Of a DNA stretch of 14,698 bases, positions 14,638 to 14,698 are shown piece by piece. A model generated the notes under the pieces. The model saw only the letters and a program-made list of their open reading frames with translations. It was not told the DNA's origin and ran no database searches. Made by a program: the position numbers and the translations under genes. The first letter of the stretch is position 1, and every line of letters starts with the position of its first letter. Origin of the DNA: Balneolales bacterium (GTDB lineage Bacteria > Bacteroidota > Rhodothermia > Balneolales > Balneolaceae); the NCBI GenBank assembly GCA_030830725.1, contig JAURMN010000172.1, positions 1-14,698 on the forward strand, read 5' to 3'.

Positions 14638-14698
14638 CGTAAAAGAATCGGGTTAAAAAAGATCTGTATTCGCGCTGCTTATTCACAATTTGGTTTGG

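Overview
The window reads as ordinary chromosomal housekeeping DNA from a Gram-negative bacterium of the Bacteroidota/Rhodothermota side of the FCB group. FabI is the Bacteroidota-type variant, several products carry signal peptides or a lipobox, and there are an outer-membrane-barrel-like protein and an exported MORN-variant protein of the YwqK type. Three genes have clear Shine-Dalgarno sites (AAGAGG, AGGAG, GAGGA), which are scarce in core Bacteroidetes. A Rhodothermota/Balneolales-like host is therefore my best guess, but it is inference. No insertion sequence, prophage, CRISPR array or obvious mobile island is visible.

Left part (1-2245, all minus strand): tRNA-Asp(GUC), then a predicted esterase lipoprotein, then the N-terminal 349 codons of mnmG, which runs off the left edge. 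The esterase stop and mnmG start overlap as ATGA. An AT-rich gap of about 400 bp leads to a plus-strand gene for a secreted MORN-variant repeat protein (2651-3238), followed by a hairpin terminator.

Middle (3435-9410): a minus-strand tricorn-like S41 protease with a signal peptide; a minus-strand glutathione peroxidase with its own intrinsic terminator; and, head-to-head with the peroxidase, a plus-strand operon of three genes joined by 4-bp overlaps. These encode a barrel-like envelope protein, an uncharacterised 97-residue protein with a TTG start, and a PhnP-like metallo-beta-lactamase-fold hydrolase.

Right part (9481-14573, all minus strand): fabI-ruvC-ruvA are joined by ATGA overlaps. 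After a 153-bp gap holding a candidate promoter and a perfect palindrome comes phoB-phoR-manC, tightly packed: a PhoB-type response regulator, a PhoR-type kinase with almost no periplasmic loop, and mannose-1-phosphate guanylyltransferase.

No clearly new multi-gene system was found. The observations most worth following are: the PhnP-like hydrolase, which seems to have lost all four ligands of the family's second zinc site; its unknown 97-residue operon partner; the overlapping divergent 5' ends of the peroxidase and barrel genes; and the coupling of a sensor-poor PhoBR pair to GDP-mannose synthesis.
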